Made by a program: the position numbers and the translations under genes
Shown here: in pieces, positions 62,262-64,000 of the stretch
Position numbering within the stretch: position 1 is the stretch's first letter
Layout of the letters: each line of letters begins with the position of its first letter
The notes under the pieces: model-generated
The model's database searches: none
Told to the model about the DNA's origin: nothing
Seen by the model: the letters and a program-made list of their open reading frames with translations, nothing else
DNA from: Pyrocephalus nanus
Lineage: Eukaryota > Chordata > Aves > Passeriformes > Tyrannidae
NCBI GenBank assembly: GCA_038380795.1
Contig: CM076268.1
Location: 22,818,501-22,882,500, forward strand
DNA: 64,000 nucleotides
Direction: 5' to 3'

Positions 62262-62340
62262 CTACCACTGTGTCAGACTGTCGTGATCTTTGACAAGTCT
62301 TTTAGTTTCTTGTGCCCCAGTTTTCTGCATTTAAAACACA
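62262..62340 (+). mobile_element. Ancient MIR core fragment
   Basis: The stretch 'gtgatctttgacaagtctt', 'ttagtttcttgtgccccagt', 'tttctgcatttaaaac' follows the order of the MIR core: 'gtgaccttgggcaagtc', 'acttaacctctctgtgcctc', 'agtttcctcatctgtaaaat'. The order of blocks and spacing are preserved, with many substitutions, as expected for an element that predates amniote divergence. The downstream half is not recognisable. Confidence 0.55.
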
Positions 62341-64000
62341 CCTGTGTAGCTAAAACTTCTATTTGCTGCCACTTTGGTATATTGTGCTGATATTTATGTG
62401 TAGGTCAGGGGCTTGTTCTTACAGTCTGAGTTTGGCCTCTTCAAATCACAATGGCCTTGGTCTCAGAGCAAAATGCAAGCCACAGACTGATTTCTATAAA
62501 GAGGTATTTGTCTTTGAGGCACCTAGACAGTATTCACAGTAGGGAAGGAGCTGAAGAAGCTGTCAGAGTAATAAATTAGTATTTATCCACATTTTTATGT
62601 CTGTGGTTAAATAATAAATTAATTTTTTTATATAGTTATTTGTAAATCTCATACTAACAATATCTTAGACAAATAGCATTCTAATGTGCAGAAGACCTTG
62701 CACTGTTAGGTTTGCTTGTTTGTGAATGACTGATCCATTGCACCACTAAAAAAAAAAGTTAGCTCAGTTAAGTGAAATAGCACAATAAATTTTGAACTCT
62801 TATAGAATCACTGTTTCACTCATCATTGATTGCTATTTACTTATTTATGTTCATCAGTTACTCTTTGTGTTGTCATTTTTTATGGCTATGTCAATGTGAT
62901 AAATTTGGATATCTGGCTGTCTCTTGCATCTCGCCTTACAAAACCTGTACTGTATTTTGCATTGTGTTCTATATTTTTATATCAAGTGTTCACAGAGGTG
63001 CTGCTTATTCCCTTTGGAAAAAAAGTATGTTCCATCAAAGTATTCAACTATGGCTTCCTTACTTGTGACTATCATTTTCTTAAGAAGGGACTCTAATATA
63101 GTTTTTGGTTTGTTGTGGAATATCTGGGGCCTGTAAGTGTCAAAAAGTGATAAAGTAGCAGTAGTGACTCAGAATTATGCCTATCTCCACCCGGAAGTGA
63201 GTTTAAACTGCTTTAATCTCTTTTTCATATGATCGTCAACAAAATTCAGATAAAAGACACATCTCCCACACCGATTCTAACTCTGCAGTCTTTGGACCTG
63301 GGCCTTGGTGACGATACAGTATTGCATTAATTCTTGCACCGTTTAGTCTCCTTATCTAATAGCACAGGCTTATTCTTTGTAACTAACAACAATGAAGGGT
63401 GCCTTTAAGAAATCTCCAGTGAGCATTGAGGCATTACAGATTAGGTCAGTAGAACTGCTGCTAGGTTGAGCATGATGGATGAGTGGGAGAATGAGTTTCT
63501 GCCTCACAGTATTGTGAAATCTTTTCATTGTCACCAACGGGCCTATGAGGGGCTGATGAATGAGGGAGCAAGTGTCAGAAACGCCCTTCCTTGCCCTGGT
63601 ACACTTTTAATATCTCCCAGAGCTACAGGATGAGTATTGATAAAAGTAAAGTTTAAAAATAACCATGGAGTGATAGGTAGCAATGATTTAAGGAGAAAGT
63701 GGCGATGGGGTTAGAGAGGGTTCATTTTGTAAAAGCACACAGAAGAGAGGAAGCTGAGCTGCATGGATCAGAGAAGGAGCACCAGGCTTTTTATAAAAAG
63801 CTAATGTGATGAGGATGACGAGTTCCTTGATGGATGAGTTACTTCCATCTGGTTGCAGTATATGTAATAAATAGCTGTGCTCATGTTTGACCTCTCCCAC
63901 TTAACTGGCACATCTTTGTCTTCTGGGATATCCAGGAGGGAACTGTCCATTACAGTCAGAGAGAATGGGCAACAGGAAAGGAAGAGAGAGTGACCAACAT
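62341..64000. other. Unique sequence with possible regulatory texture near the end
   Basis: No gene is recognisable. From about 63270 to the end the sequence becomes less A+T-rich and carries several CpGs (gtgacgatac near 63308, caccgtttag near 63338, caacgggcc near 63535, gaaacgccc near 63579, ggatgacgag near 63813), which could mark a conserved element or approach to a gene outside the window. Overlapping + frames at 62826-63136 encode hydrophobic, T-rich products typical of chance translation. Confidence 0.45.

Noticed and set aside
62826..63136. Three overlapping hydrophobic + strand frames that look like membrane proteins
   Set aside because: T-rich DNA gives Phe/Leu/Ile/Tyr-rich translations in any frame. 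Overlap of several frames and lack of family match argue against a gene.

Overview
The window looks like vertebrate, most probably avian, nuclear DNA from a gene-poor stretch: an intergenic desert or the inside of a very large intron. The evidence is an A+T-rich, CpG-poor sequence with stop codons dense in all six frames, no open frame longer than about 110 codons, no recognisable protein, and several truncated 3' ends of CR1 LINEs. CR1 is the dominant retroposon of birds and is also present in other sauropsids. The low repeat density, with short 5'-truncated CR1 tails and no SINE clusters or DNA-transposon families visible, also fits a bird. I could not identify the species or chromosome from sequence alone.

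Layout. 1-360 ends in a degraded CR1 3' tail on the + strand. A small G+C-rich patch lies at about 560-750. From there to about 28.7 kb the sequence is mostly unique and A+T-rich, with homopolymer tracts (a C8-TA-C14 tract near 5.5 kb, poly-T near 12.6 and 16.3 kb, a 33-base poly-A near 20.1 kb) and one short CR1 tail near 19.2 kb. Between 28.8 and 35.3 kb are several more interesting pieces: a block with ten retained CpGs that looks like a conserved non-coding element, remnants of an ancient MIR-like repeat, a 32-bp tandem duplication, a homeodomain-motif-rich block, and a pair of RFX-like X-box sites. CR1 fragments cluster between 34.5 and 44.6 kb (one +, two -, and one back-to-back -/+ pair). 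From 44.6 to 64 kb the sequence is again mostly unique, with a CA microsatellite, a 33-nt homopyrimidine tract, two more MIR-like fragments, a possible tRNA-derived SINE on the - strand, and a strong 80-nt stem-loop near 53.5 kb.

How the parts work together. I see no protein-coding gene, tRNA, rRNA, CRISPR array or bacterial or phage element. If the window has a function it is most likely regulatory: a few blocks have the look of developmental enhancers or conserved non-coding elements. That is inferred from motif content and CpG retention and has not been tested by alignment. The open frames are about the length expected by chance and are not annotated as genes. I did not find a convincing undescribed biological system; the best leads are the stem-loop at 53533-53612, the CpG-retaining block at 28785-29220 and the ancient repeat remnants.
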